A stretch of 64,000 nucleotides of DNA from Pseudolabrys sp. Root1462. Lineage in GTDB: Bacteria; Pseudomonadota; Alphaproteobacteria; Rhizobiales; Xanthobacteraceae. The position numbers were made by a program, and so were the translations under genes. Positions 23,735 through 34,339 of the stretch are shown here, piece after piece. The stretch covers positions 2,684,906 to 2,748,905 of the forward strand of contig NZ_LMFS01000001.1 of the NCBI RefSeq assembly GCF_001426945.1. The letters run 5' to 3'. The notes beneath the pieces are model-generated. The model made no database searches. It was given only the letters and a program-made list of their open reading frames with translations, and had not been told where the DNA came from. How positions within the stretch are numbered: the first letter of the stretch is position 1; each line of letters opens with the position of its first letter.

Positions 23735-24301
23735 TCAATCCTCGAGATCTTTCAGGGCAACGACCGCGGTCTCGATCTGGCTGACGAACAGCGCCTCCAT
23801 CACTTCGTCGTGGGCGCGCTCGGCCGGCGAGCGGGCGCGCGAGCGCGTGATGCGGAAGCGGTTGTAGACCTCCATGGCCGACGACACCGCATCGATGGCG
23901 CGGCGCCGCGCCTCCCACACCAGCGCGGCATCGGCTTTCGCCCTGGCAGTCCTGTGGGCCCTGGCATGACGCAATGACGCCGCGGCGCAGGCGATCGCGG
24001 CGCGCGCGGCGCCATCGGGATCGAGCGCCTTGATGCCGCGAGCGACCGGCTGGTCCGCCTCGGCGCGCGCGATGAAGCGGCCGCCGGCGCCCTTGGCCGC
24101 GGCGTGACCCTCGGCGCGCTGCCAGCGCCGGCCGCGATTGGCGCAAGCCGCCGCCTCGCCGCGCGGCTTGACGGCATAACGCTTCCGCCACGCCCCCTTA
24201 GCGGCATATTTGTACAGCGTGCGCTCGGTGACGCCGGCGAGCCGCGCGATCTCGGCCACCGGCACGGCGGTGTCTTCATACAGCGCCCGCACGCGGGTCA
24301 T
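23735..24301 (-). CDS. Orphan terminase-small-subunit-like HTH protein
   Basis: I chose the ATG at 24301 (188 aa); upstream codons merely translate a palindromic repeat. The N-terminal HTH, MTRVRALYEDTAVPVAEIAR then GVTERTLYKYAAKGAWRKRY, closely resembles that of the terminase small-subunit-like protein encoded at 14152-14799 in length, spacing and key residues. The rest is Ala/Arg-rich and helical, ending FVSQIETAVVALKDLED. There is no terminase large subunit nearby. It could be a relic small terminase, a GTA regulator or another HTH protein. Its upstream promoter is nearly identical to that at 15188-15216. Confidence 0.65.
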   Translation of the reverse strand: MTRVRALYEDTAVPVAEIARLAGVTERTLYKYAAKGAWRKRYAVKPRGEAAACANRGRRWQRAEGHAAAKGAGGRFIARAEADQPVARGIKALDPDGAARAAIACAAASLRHARAHRTARAKADAALVWEARRRAIDAVSSAMEVYNRFRITRSRARSPAERAHDEVMEALFVSQIETAVVALKDLED

Positions 24302-24370
24302 GAGGTCGGGCTCCTTCTTTTCCCCTCCCTCGCTGGCTTGCTTTCCCCTCGCCCCTTGCTCTGCACGTTC

Positions 24371-24410
24371 CCCTCCCCCGCGAGCGGCAGCGAGCCGTGG
24401 GGAGGGGTCA
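24371..24410. repeat. REP-like GC-rich hairpin in the leader
   Basis: CCCCTCCCC at 24372-24380 pairs with GGGGAGGGG at 24401-24409, with partly complementary GCGAGC/CGAGCC inside. It is followed by a CAGGGGTGGGGG tail. This type of hairpin is, to my knowledge, a common intergenic repeat in this bacterial group. It lies between the promoter and the HTH start at 24301. Confidence 0.65.
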
Positions 24411-24636
24411 GGGGTGGGGGCGCTTTCTTCCGAAGCAAGGCGCTGCGCCAAACGGTTATCAGGGCTCACCCCATCCACCTTCCGCGGCACGCCCTGCCCC
24501 ATCTCCGGCGCCAAACCCAACACCAGTTCGTGTCCTCGCATGGTGGAATAGACGGCGCGCGTCGCCGCACGCACGGATGTCCGTGGCGTCATGGCAAGAC
24601 CCCGAGATCATGGATTCAATTGTGGAGGATGCCGGA

Positions 24637-24665
24637 AAGCTAGCGGAGCAGCGTCACGCTGTCAA
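24637..24665 (-). promoter_or_regulatory. Sigma-70-type promoter with embedded palindrome, copy 2
   Basis: The minus-strand -35 TTGACA is at 24665-24660, the spacer is 17 bases and the -10 is TAGCTT (24642-24637). The 13-bp palindrome CAGCGTCACGCTG overlaps the -35 exactly as in the copy at 15188-15216; 25 of 26 bases (24641-24666) match. It points toward the orphan HTH gene with a leader of about 330 bases. Confidence 0.7.
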
Positions 24666-24696
24666 GGAATATAATCTAGACCAACGCTCGGGCCGT

Positions 24697-24930
24697 TCAC
24701 TTAAACGCAAACGTCTCTTGGAGGATTTTGTAGAGGGCCAAGGCGCTTTCTCGATCGAGTTGAATTGTTTGGCTCTGACGCCCCGGATTCTGACGAGTGC
24801 GACGACCGAACGTGTCAATTTGAAGTAAGGAGCGTCCATCACGTTCAAATGCAAAGTACGTCGCGTCAATTTCATCATGAATGGTATATCGATCGCGACG
24901 CTTCTCGTCGAAATGCGAAATTAGCGCCAT
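24697..24930 (-). CDS. Conserved hypothetical protein (77 aa)
   Basis: This 77-aa protein has the pattern EIDATYFAFERDGRSLLQID then FGRRTRQNPGRQSQTIQLDRESA then LYKILQETF. I recall this as a widespread short family of unknown function with the G-x-x-SQ-x-IQ-x-D-x-E core. The sequence is much poorer in G+C than its neighbours (43% over 24841-24900 by hand count), which points to acquired DNA. A shifted frame at 24654-24878 is its shadow. Confidence 0.65.
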   Translation of the reverse strand: MALISHFDEKRRDRYTIHDEIDATYFAFERDGRSLLQIDTFGRRTRQNPGRQSQTIQLDRESALALYKILQETFAFK

Positions 24931-24979
24931 TGAAGCTCTCCCGTGTCAATTCTTAATCACGTAGTGCAGCGCGTACTAG

Positions 24980-25480
24980 TTATTTTCTCTTCGCCCCTTT
25001 CGACCCCTTCGGCCACCGCATCGGCCACTTCACAATGTAGTCGACGAGGTCGCGGTCCGGCACGTTGACTTCGCTCTCCGACACCTTGCCGCGCACCGAG
25101 ATGCCGGCTTCGTGCACCGTCTCCGGCGTGCCGGAAATCAGCGGGTGCCACCACGGCAGGTCCTCGCCCGCCGCCACCAGCACATAGCCGCAGGTCGGCG
25201 GCAGCCAGGTCAGCCGCCGGATGTTGCGCCACGACAGCCGCACGCAGTCGTGCACCTTCTTCTGCCGGTTCGGGTAGTCGGTGCAGCGGCAGGTGTCGCC
25301 GTCGAGCAGCTTGCAGCCGACGTCGGTATAGACCGTCTCGCCGGAGTCCTCGTCGGTCAGCTTGTTGAGGCAGCAGCGGCCGCAGCCGTCGCACAGGCTC
25401 TCCCACTCCTTGGGCGTCATCTCGGAGAGCTTCTTGGTGCGCCAGAACGGCGGCTTGGCCTCGGATTTGGTGTCGGGCAT
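24980..25480 (-). CDS. YcgN/UPF0260 cysteine-cluster protein
   Basis: The 166-aa protein carries the cysteine pattern of the zinc/iron-chelating UPF0260 family: LCDGCGRCC (about 29-37), [19 protein letters not shown] and PPTCGY. Other family features are [16 protein letters not shown] at the N-terminus and WHPLISG. The cysteines probably bind an iron-sulfur cluster or zinc; the biological role is unclear. Length is typical. It reads divergently from the penicillin-binding protein gene. Confidence 0.9.
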   Translation of the reverse strand: MPDTKSEAKPPFWRTKKLSEMTPKEWESLCDGCGRCCLNKLTDEDSGETVYTDVGCKLLDGDTCRCTDYPNRQKKVHDCVRLSWRNIRRLTWLPPTCGYVLVAAGEDLPWWHPLISGTPETVHEAGISVRGKVSESEVNVPDRDLVDYIVKWPMRWPKGSKGAKRK

Positions 25481-25725
25481 CGTCGGGGGCGGCCTTTGAA
25501 TCGCGAAGGCCCCTTATACCCCCCACCCGCCGCGACGGCGGCAGAAAGCGCCCCGCCCCCAATTTCTCCCCAATTGCCGTTCACCGTTCCACCAATAAGC
25601 GCCCGGCCCGAATAGCGAATACGGCTCCGATCGACTAGATTGAGGGCCGCTTTGGCCTGCTCGGCCGGCGGCGTCCGCCGCCAGCCCGCGCGGCGACACT
25701 CAAGTATCTGACAGATAAGGCGGAA

Positions 25726-27999
25726 TTGGCCTTGGACGAGCTACCCCCCGAAACCCGGCGACAATGGCTCAAGCGCATCCTGCTCGGGTTCGACGCCTGG
25801 GTGGATTTCAGCGTGTTCCGCTCGGCCACCGGGCTGCGCGAGAGCTACGAGCGCTTTTCCACCTTCATGGACCGCTTCCACGTCTCCGGCTGGCGGCGCT
25901 GGGCGGCGGAGCTGGCCTCGGAAGGCGCCACGCTGGGGCTGGCCGGCGGCGTCGTCATGCTGGCGCTGGCGACCCCGGCCTTCGAGATGACGCAGGACGG
26001 CGACTGGCTGAAGAAGTCCGAGCTCGCCGTGACGTTTCTTGACCGCTACGGCAACGAGATCGGCACCCGCGGCATCCGCCACAACGATTCGATCCCGCTC
26101 GACCAGTTCCCCGATCACCTGATCAAGGCGGTGCTGGCGACCGAGGACCGCCGCTTCTACGACCATTTCGGCATCGACGTGCCGGGCACCTTGCGCGCTC
26201 TGGTCACAAACGCCCAGGCCGGCGGCGTGCGCCAGGGCGGCTCGTCCCTGACGCAGCAGCTCGCCAAGAACCTGTTCCTGTCGAACGAGCGCACCATCGA
26301 TCGCAAGATCAAGGAAGCGTTCCTGGCGATGTGGCTGGAGTCGCGGCTCACCAAGAACGAGATTTTGAAGCTGTATCTCGACCGCGCCTATATGGGCGGC
26401 GGCGCCTTCGGCGTCGACGCGGCGGCGCAGTTCTATTTCAACAAGTCGGCGCGCGACGTCAATCTGGCCGAGGCGGCGATGCTGGCCGGCCTGTTCAAGG
26501 CGCCGAGCAAGTACTCGCCGGCCAACAACCTGCCGGCGGCGCGCGCGCGCGCCAACGTCGTTCTCGATAATCTCGTCGACACCGGGTTCATGACCGAGGG
26601 TCAGGTGTTCGGCGCGCGGCGCCACCCCGCCACGCCCGTCGACCGCCGGGCGGACCGAGCACCGAATTACTATCTCGACTACGCGTTCGATGAGATGAAA
26701 AAGCTCGTCGATACATTCCCGAAGTCGATGACCGAGCGCGTGTTCGTCGTGCGCACCTCGCTCGACACCGGCATCCAAAACGTCGCCGACAACGCCGTCG
26801 AGACGATGCTCCGTCAGTATGGTCAGGAATACCACGCCAGCCAGGCGAATACGGTAATCATGGATGTCGACGGCTCGGTCCGTGCGATGGTCGGCGGCCG
26901 CGACTACGGCGCCAGCCAGTTCAATCGAGCCACTGACGCGATGCGTCAGCCGGGTTCGTCATTCAAACCTTACGTCTATGCCACAGCGCTCGAACACGGC
27001 TTCAAGCCGGAATCGATCGTGGTAGACGCGCCGATCTGCCTCGGCAACTGGTGCCCGCACAACTATGGCGGCGGCTATCGTGGCTCGATGACGCTGATCA
27101 CCGCGCTGACCCATTCGATCAACACCGTGGCTGTACGGCTCTCCGTCGCCGTCGGCGATGGCAATGCCAAGCTCGGCCGCTCTCGCATCATCAAGACGGC
27201 GCGCGACATGGGCATTACGACGCCACTTCCCGACACGCCATCGCTGCCGATCGGCGCCGACGCGGTCACCATGATCGAACACGTCGGCGCCTATGCAACC
27301 TTTCCCAACCTCGGCATGGCGGTGAAACCGCATGCCATCCTCGAGGTGCGCACCGGCGACGGCAATTTGATCTGGCGCTATGACCGCGACGGACCGAAAC
27401 CGCGCCGCGCGCTGCCGGCCAACGTCGCCGCCGGCATGATAAAGATGATGAACAGTGTCGTCGAAAACGGCACCGCGCGCCGCGCCCGTCTCGAAGGCAT
27501 TGCGGCGGCCGGCAAGACCGGCACCACCAACGATTACCGCGATGCCTGGTTCATGGGCTATACCGGCAACTTCGTCGGCGGCGTCTGGTTTGGCAACGAC
27601 GACTACACCTCGACCAACCGCATGACGGGCGGCGCGCTGCCGGCGATGACCTGGCACACGATCATGGAATATGCCCATCAGGGCATCGAATTGAAGCAAC
27701 TGCCTGGCGTGGCCGTACCCGAGCGCGCTCGCGAGGTCGCTGCCCGGTCGAACAAGCCAGACGACAAGGCGGCCCCGCGCCGGCCGACTCTGTTGTCGAA
27801 GCGCGGCGCGGAAGCGCTCGTGCACGTCGAAAAGCTGCTCGACGATGCCAGCCGGACCATGGCCCCGCTTCGCCCGACAGTTTCTGACGATACGAAAAAG
27901 CGTGCCAAGGTTTCGGAAATAGACTCCTCCGGCGTGCCCGAAAACGGCGATGCGCTGGCCTCCGCGCTGGAGGGCCACGCCTTCGGATCCAGCAACTGA
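25726..27999 (+). CDS. Class A penicillin-binding protein (PBP1A-type)
   Basis: The 757-aa bifunctional murein synthase starts at TTG (25726, or TTG at 25732 with better ribosome-site spacing). A hydrophobic span lies at about 65-85. The GT51 glycosyltransferase has ATEDRRFYDHFGID (catalytic Glu) and GGSSLTQQLAKNLFL. The transpeptidase has SxxK at Ser411 (SSFK), the SxN motif in THSINT and KTG in GKTGTTNDYRDAWF. It polymerises and cross-links peptidoglycan in the periplasm. The Pro/Lys-rich C-terminal tail of about 100 residues is variable. All catalytic motifs are intact. Confidence 0.93.
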   Translation: MALDELPPETRRQWLKRILLGFDAWVDFSVFRSATGLRESYERFSTFMDRFHVSGWRRWAAELASEGATLGLAGGVVMLALATPAFEMTQDGDWLKKSELAVTFLDRYGNEIGTRGIRHNDSIPLDQFPDHLIKAVLATEDRRFYDHFGIDVPGTLRALVTNAQAGGVRQGGSSLTQQLAKNLFLSNERTIDRKIKEAFLAMWLESRLTKNEILKLYLDRAYMGGGAFGVDAAAQFYFNKSARDVNLAEAAMLAGLFKAPSKYSPANNLPAARARANVVLDNLVDTGFMTEGQVFGARRHPATPVDRRADRAPNYYLDYAFDEMKKLVDTFPKSMTERVFVVRTSLDTGIQNVADNAVETMLRQYGQEYHASQANTVIMDVDGSVRAMVGGRDYGASQFNRATDAMRQPGSSFKPYVYATALEHGFKPESIVVDAPICLGNWCPHNYGGGYRGSMTLITALTHSINTVAVRLSVAVGDGNAKLGRSRIIKTARDMGITTPLPDTPSLPIGADAVTMIEHVGAYATFPNLGMAVKPHAILEVRTGDGNLIWRYDRDGPKPRRALPANVAAGMIKMMNSVVENGTARRARLEGIAAAGKTGTTNDYRDAWFMGYTGNFVGGVWFGNDDYTSTNRMTGGALPAMTWHTIMEYAHQGIELKQLPGVAVPERAREVAARSNKPDDKAAPRRPTLLSKRGAEALVHVEKLLDDASRTMAPLRPTVSDDTKKRAKVSEIDSSGVPENGDALASALEGHAFGSSN

Positions 28000-28088
28000 A
28001 TAGCGGCTGCGCCATAGCCCGGGCGGTGCGGCCGGCGTAGTGTGCAGCCGATGCGACTCAGGTCTCCCTCCCCGCCAGCGGATCGATC

Positions 28089-28667
28089 GTGCGGCTTCTG
28101 ACGTCAACGCTATTTGCTCTCCTGGTCGCCGCTGCCGTCGGGCTCGGGCTCACCTATTTTGCGCTGACGCGCGGCGCCGCGTTTGGCGCGCTCACGATCG
28201 GCAGTTGGACGGCGTGGCCGAAGACCGGAACCGCCGATGCCGATCCCTATGCCCGAGCGACCATCGCCCGTACGGGCGAATTGCCAGTCGCCCTCGGCGA
28301 CGGCGTCTCCTTCACCGCGCAGTCCGACGACGATGACAGGCCGCTCGACGGCCGCTGCGACGTCGTATTGTTCGGCGTGACTCCTGCCGCTCGGTTCTGG
28401 ACTTTGACTCTCTATAACCGCGACGGCGGACTGGTAGCCAATTCGATCGACCGTTTTGGTTTCACCAGCCAGGAGATTGTCCGCCGCGCCGACGGCAGCT
28501 TCGAAATTACCGTGTCCCCGCGCGCGACGCCGGGTAACTGGCTGCCGACCGCCGGGGTTGAACGCTATTCGCTGGTGCTGAGGCTGTACGACACCGCGGT
28601 CGGCGTCGCCACGAAGGCGGGGCGCGAGGTGCCGATGCCGAGCATCGAGACCAGGAGATGCCCGTGA
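28089..28667 (+). CDS. DUF1214 exported/membrane-anchored protein
   Basis: The 192-aa protein starts at GTG and has an N-terminal hydrophobic anchor (about 3-27). The domain has GELPVALGDGVSFTA, WTLTLYNRDGGLV and ITVSPRATPGNWLPTAG, the DUF1214 pattern. DUF1214 and DUF1254 are commonly found fused in one protein or as neighbouring genes, as here. The role is unknown; both appear to face the periplasm. The following gene starts inside its stop (GTGA), so the two are translationally coupled. Confidence 0.82.
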   Translation: MRLLTSTLFALLVAAAVGLGLTYFALTRGAAFGALTIGSWTAWPKTGTADADPYARATIARTGELPVALGDGVSFTAQSDDDDRPLDGRCDVVLFGVTPAARFWTLTLYNRDGGLVANSIDRFGFTSQEIVRRADGSFEITVSPRATPGNWLPTAGVERYSLVLRLYDTAVGVATKAGREVPMPSIETRRCP

Positions 28668-29230
28668 TCCGCTGGATGCTTCTCCTGTTCGGCGGTGCGC
28701 TGCTTGGCGGAGTCGTTCACCTCGGCACCATCATCCTATTGCCGCGCACCGCGACGCAGGACGCCTATGCGCGCCTCATCGACAAGGCACCGGTAAATAC
28801 TGTGACGGCGCTCGCTGAACCAAAGCCGGCCAGCGCCGTGATGCCCTATATGGATCCCGCCTTCGCCGGCGGCGTCTGCCGTTACGATCTATCGAAAGGT
28901 CCGATCAAGCTCACCGTGCCGGTCAGCCTCGCCTATACGTCGGTTTCGTTCTACACGCGGTACGATGTCGCCTATTACGCCATCAACGATCGCGCCGCGG
29001 GTCGACGCATCATCGAACTGGATCTGATGACGCCGGAGCAGAAGAGCCAAATGCCGGAAGACGAAGACGTCACGGCCGCGGATCGTCTCATTGTCGAATC
29101 GCCGACCGTCACGGGCCTCATTGCGATCCGCGCGCTGGCGCCCGAACCCGGATTGCTACCAATGGCGCAAGCGGCGATCGCCAATGCGCGTTGCACGACG
29201 CAAGCGATGCCGACGGCCGCGTCGCGCTGA
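28664..29230 (+). CDS. DUF1254 membrane-anchored protein
   Basis: I chose the GTG at 28664 rather than the ATG at 28658: AGGAGA then has a 7-base spacing and the GTG overlaps the previous stop as GTGA. The 188-aa product has an N-terminal span (about 4-26) and a DUF1254 domain with AYTSVSFYTRYDVAYYAIND and ESPTVTGLIAIRALAPEPG. It is half of the DUF1254/DUF1214 pair. Function unknown; probably periplasmic. Confidence 0.82.
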   Translation: MIRWMLLLFGGALLGGVVHLGTIILLPRTATQDAYARLIDKAPVNTVTALAEPKPASAVMPYMDPAFAGGVCRYDLSKGPIKLTVPVSLAYTSVSFYTRYDVAYYAINDRAAGRRIIELDLMTPEQKSQMPEDEDVTAADRLIVESPTVTGLIAIRALAPEPGLLPMAQAAIANARCTTQAMPTAASR

Positions 29231-29998
29231 TCAGCGCTGAAAGGCGAGACTCGGCCCGCGCTGATAGGTCGGCGCAGTGCGGTTCTGGAAGAACCCGACC
29301 TCGGTGGCCAACTTGTTGAGCATCTGCTCGACGGTCACGGCGTCCTGCGACGGCGAGGAGATTACCAGCCGCTCCATTGCGTAGCGATAGCTGGCGACGC
29401 GGCGCTCGAGGCTGGTCCGCACCAGCGAAATCACGCGGTCGTTCTCATGAATGCGATTGATCGTGTTGGCCCGCTCAGCCCCGGTCAGGCCTTGTACGAA
29501 AGCGAGGCTTTTCTTGCGCTTCACGTCCATGTCGATGACACGGCCGGCCGTCGAGAAAAATTGCGGCAGCCGCTCGCTGTCGTTGCGGATGTCGTCGATC
29601 AGCACGGCATAACGGGACGATGGCGACCGCACTCGTTCGGAAAACAGCCCTTGCTCCATCATGTGGTTGTAGTAGGCGGCCGGGTTGGCGGACTGCTTAA
29701 GGATCCACGGCGTCATGCCGTATTCGCTGAGAACTGAATGGGCCTTTTGCCGATTGTATGGCGGCTCGAGCAACGGGTAACCGAGATCGCGCAACTGGCG
29801 CTCGTCATCGGTGAGTTCGAAGCTGGAGGGCGCGATTGGCCGACCTTTGGCATCGTCTCGGCCAACCCAATCGTGGATGTCGTCGCGCACCAACGACGGA
29901 CTGACTTCGCCGAAATCGCCGTTGACGCCGCAACCGGCGAGCAACAGCGTGAGGCAGATGGCAAGGTATAGCGGCGTCGGCCGCGTCAAAGCTCGCAT
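29231..29998 (-). CDS. Conserved lipoprotein, unknown function
   Basis: The 255-aa precursor has a lipoprotein signal peptide ending in LLLAGC (Cys23). The mature part is helical and polar: a SSFELTDDERQLRDLGYPLL segment, a central TPWILKQSANPAAYY, and an ERANTINRIHENDRVISLVR helix. I remember similar lipoproteins as conserved in Hyphomicrobiales without a named domain. It is directly convergent with the DUF1254 gene (adjacent stop codons). Confidence 0.75.
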   Translation of the reverse strand: MRALTRPTPLYLAICLTLLLAGCGVNGDFGEVSPSLVRDDIHDWVGRDDAKGRPIAPSSFELTDDERQLRDLGYPLLEPPYNRQKAHSVLSEYGMTPWILKQSANPAAYYNHMMEQGLFSERVRSPSSRYAVLIDDIRNDSERLPQFFSTAGRVIDMDVKRKKSLAFVQGLTGAERANTINRIHENDRVISLVRTSLERRVASYRYAMERLVISSPSQDAVTVEQMLNKLATEVGFFQNRTAPTYQRGPSLAFQR

Positions 29999-30018
29999 CG
30001 TGAGTTCGTTTCTCTTCG

Positions 30019-30204
30019 TCAGCGGCCAAGACGGCGGCGGCGACGACGGCCCGAACTGCTGCCGGTATCAGGTTCCTGCCCGTCCGGACCACGATCGATG
30101 CGGATCACCGGAAGAATGATGACAGTGGCAGGTTCAGCGGCGGCGTCGATATAACGACCGCGGCTATGACCGGCGTCTTCGGGAAAACGGATGACTTCGC
30201 CCAT
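30019..30204 (-). CDS. Small basic-tailed protein (61 aa)
   Basis: This 61-aa frame begins MGEVIRFPEDAGHSRG and ends in a run of arginines (GRRRRRRLGR). A GGGGA ribosome site lies about 7 bases before the ATG. It is just upstream of the lipoprotein gene on the same strand (20 bases apart), so they are probably co-transcribed. No domain is recognised; the Arg-rich end could bind nucleic acid. Confidence 0.55.
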   Translation of the reverse strand: MGEVIRFPEDAGHSRGRYIDAAAEPATVIILPVIRIDRGPDGQEPDTGSSSGRRRRRRLGR

Positions 30205-30343
30205 TTCAGTCCCCTTTCCGTCCCGGCCTCACGGTATCGCTACAGCATGAACGCGCTTCTGAAACTGACTGCCTCGCTTGACGAACGGTACATGCTACTC
30301 ACGGACCTGCCGGGTCGGTTTCTCAATTAAAGAGGCCGCAAGG

Positions 30344-30358
30344 TTAACGCTCTGCTAA
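30344..30358. promoter_or_regulatory. CtrA-like box, TTAA-N7-CTAA
   Basis: TTAA at 30344-30347, seven bases and CTAA at 30355-30358 match the CtrA pattern with one substitution. It ends 47 bases before the DUF2336 start, similar to the spacing seen at the perfect box in front of the flagellar-like gene. Binding is inferred. Confidence 0.35.
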
Positions 30359-30405
30359 CGGGACCCTCTTAAAGTGGCGCTGCGTGCGGTTTCGTCCCGA
30401 GTACC

Positions 30406-31329
30406 ATGAGCAAGCAGCCCTCCATTTCTCCAATCGATAGCCTGGTGGACCTCGCCTGCCGCGACGGTGTCGATGTCCGACCGACGCTGCTGCGCGTGAT
30501 TACCGATCTTTACGTCCAGAAGCCGGCCCATAGTAACGACGAGACTACCCAGTATATCGAACTGGCGCTTGGCCTGATCGACGCCGTCGACGAAGGGACA
30601 CGCGCGGTGGTCGCGACAACGCTGTCACACTACCCGCGGGCGCCGGAAGCTGTCGTGAGGAAACTCCAGGCTGCGGGCGAGACGCCGCGCGCCAGCCTTG
30701 CCTTGCCGACGATTGAATTCGGCGAGGACATCAGGACGCGACAGCCGGTCCGTGAAGAGGTCGCTCCTCAGCGCGACGACGACCTCATCGAGGTGTTCTT
30801 TGGCGCGGACCAGGATGAGCGGCGGCTGATCCTGCTCAATCTCGACGTGGTCGCCGATAACGCCGGTTCACTGTCCGTATCGCAGGATATCGTCGGACAG
30901 TTAGAAACCGCGGCACTCAAACGCCATCAGGCAGATTTCGCGCGACTCGTCGCGACAGTACTTAGGATTCGCCGCGAACTGGCGGACCGCATCGTGCAGG
31001 ATCCATCCGGCGAACCTCTTGTCATTGTCGCCAAGGCGCTCGGCATTCAGGGCGCCGTGCTCCAGCGCATCCTGTTGTGCCTCAACCCGGCCATCGGCAT
31101 TTCGGTCGAGCGCGTCTTCAATCTCGCCGTTCTGTACGACGAAATATCAGTCGCGGCCGCGAGCCACATTATTTCGATCTGGCGTGAACTTGCGCCGGCG
31201 CTTGTCGCCCGACCGCGTCACGAGACAGTTTATCAGGATGATGCCCGAACCGTCCGCCGCCCGGTTGCCCGTGAAGCGCGCCGCGCCGACACGCGTGAGA
31301 CTGCCCCGGGCCAAAAATCCGCACGCTGA
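30406..31329 (+). CDS. DUF2336 helical-repeat protein
   Basis: The 307-aa soluble protein is rich in amphipathic helices, consistent with DUF2336 (an alphaproteobacterial HEAT-like family). Recognisable segments are TQYIELALGLIDAVDEGTRA, VVATTLSHYPRAPEAVVRKL and IVAKALGIQGAVLQRILLCL. The C-terminal 40 residues are basic and disordered. DUF2336 proteins have been linked to cell-envelope or cell-cycle contexts but lack a settled activity. The gene is convergent with the DUF1491 gene. Confidence 0.82.
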   Translation: MSKQPSISPIDSLVDLACRDGVDVRPTLLRVITDLYVQKPAHSNDETTQYIELALGLIDAVDEGTRAVVATTLSHYPRAPEAVVRKLQAAGETPRASLALPTIEFGEDIRTRQPVREEVAPQRDDDLIEVFFGADQDERRLILLNLDVVADNAGSLSVSQDIVGQLETAALKRHQADFARLVATVLRIRRELADRIVQDPSGEPLVIVAKALGIQGAVLQRILLCLNPAIGISVERVFNLAVLYDEISVAAASHIISIWRELAPALVARPRHETVYQDDARTVRRPVAREARRADTRETAPGQKSAR

Positions 31330-31330
31330 C

Positions 31331-31681
31331 TTAGGCAACGATACTGTCGAGAAAGTGCCGTCCGGCTCGATCTTCGGATTCGACGATCCATAGATCGGGA
31401 TCGAAGCGCATTTCCTTCTGCAGTCGCGTCTCGACGTCGGCCTCGGGCACTGGTCCGTCACGCCCGGCAACGACGCTGAAACTGCGATCCGCCGGCATGT
31501 CGTCGTCGAAAGCGGCTTGCGGCGCCGGGCCGTAAAGCACCGCTGTACCATCGAGCCGGTTGACGATGATGAAAATGGCGCCCGCTTCTTCGGCGCCGCG
31601 CTTGCGCACCACCGCGGAGGCACCCTCGATGTTGCAACGGCGGATGTAGGCCGCGACCCAGATGCTCGATTTCAGCCGCAT
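31331..31681 (-). CDS. DUF1491 protein
   Basis: The 116-aa protein matches DUF1491: the N-terminal WVAAYIRRCNIEGASAVVRK, then GAIFIIVNRLDG, and a C-terminal DLWIVESEDRAGRHFLD. The family is confined to alphaproteobacteria and has no known activity. It follows the peptidoglycan-binding gene by about 50 bases on the same strand, forming the last gene of a three-gene operon with the DivJ-like kinase. Confidence 0.85.
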   Translation of the reverse strand: MRLKSSIWVAAYIRRCNIEGASAVVRKRGAEEAGAIFIIVNRLDGTAVLYGPAPQAAFDDDMPADRSFSVVAGRDGPVPEADVETRLQKEMRFDPDLWIVESEDRAGRHFLDSIVA

Positions 31682-31731
31682 CGGACACTCCTACCATGGA
31701 GCGGTCGTTTGCAGCCAACCGGCACCGTAGA

Positions 31732-32509
31732 TTATTCCAGCGGCCGCCCGGCCATTGTGGACAGTTCGCGCAAGAAGCGGTCCGAAACCTGCCCTGTCAC
31801 CGGCATGCGATGGTCGCGCTCAAACTTCTCGATCGCGGCGCGCGTCGGCGCGTCGAAACTGCCGGTCGGCTTGATTTGACCGTAACCGAAATCCGCCAGA
31901 GCGCGCTGGATCGCCATGACGCGCGGCGACGGCGCCAGCAACTCGGCGATCTGATCGCGTCGCGCCGGCTGCGGAACCGGGGCAACAGCGGGCACTTTCG
32001 ATGCTGTCATCGCGCGCAGCAAGTCCTCCGGCATGTTGGGATCGACCTTGAGCCCTGCCGCCTGCGCAAAATCGCGGGCGCCGACATCGGTTTTCGCCCC
32101 CCAGATACCATCGGCCACGCCATCGTAATATCCGCGACGCGTCAGTTCGCGCTGGATTTCGGCGATGACCTGGACGCGATTGAGCGGCTGACCTGTCGAA
32201 GGCGAAGGCGCAAGAGCCTGCGGAGGCGCGGGCGTCGGCGCTGGCGCAGCCGGTTGGGGTGACAAGGCCGCTGACGGCACCGCCGGCACGACCGGCTTCT
32301 GCGTCGCAGTGATCGCGGCCGGCCTCGTGGCGAAGATCGGCGCCGGATGGGGGCCCTTCTGCAGGTACAACGCGTTGACGAAGATCGTCACCACCGCCGC
32401 GCTCCCAAGAAGGGCGGCGACGCACTCACGCGGATAGGCGACGATGAATCCCCCGAGCCCACCGGCTTCGTTGCTTTCAATCGCGATGGCGGCTGCTTTG
32501 GATTTACGC

Positions 32510-32517
<8 letters not shown>
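31732..32517 (-). CDS. Membrane protein with two peptidoglycan-binding domains
   Basis: The 261-aa protein has a cytoplasmic start, one span (about 32-52), a Pro/Ala-rich linker (about 58-110) and two PG_binding_1-type domains: about 113-170 with IQRELTRRGYYDGVADGIWG, and about 195-255 with VMAIQRALADFGYGQIKPTG. The arrangement puts the binding domains in the periplasm on murein. Its start overlaps the end of the kinase gene by 8 bases, suggesting a coupled function such as localising the kinase. Confidence 0.85.

Positions 32518-34339
<1,822 letters not shown>

Noticed and set aside
24302..24592. N-terminal extension of the orphan HTH protein to an ATG at 24592
   Set aside because: The extra 97 residues translate a REP-like hairpin and lack any conserved pattern; the HTH begins right after the ATG at 24301.
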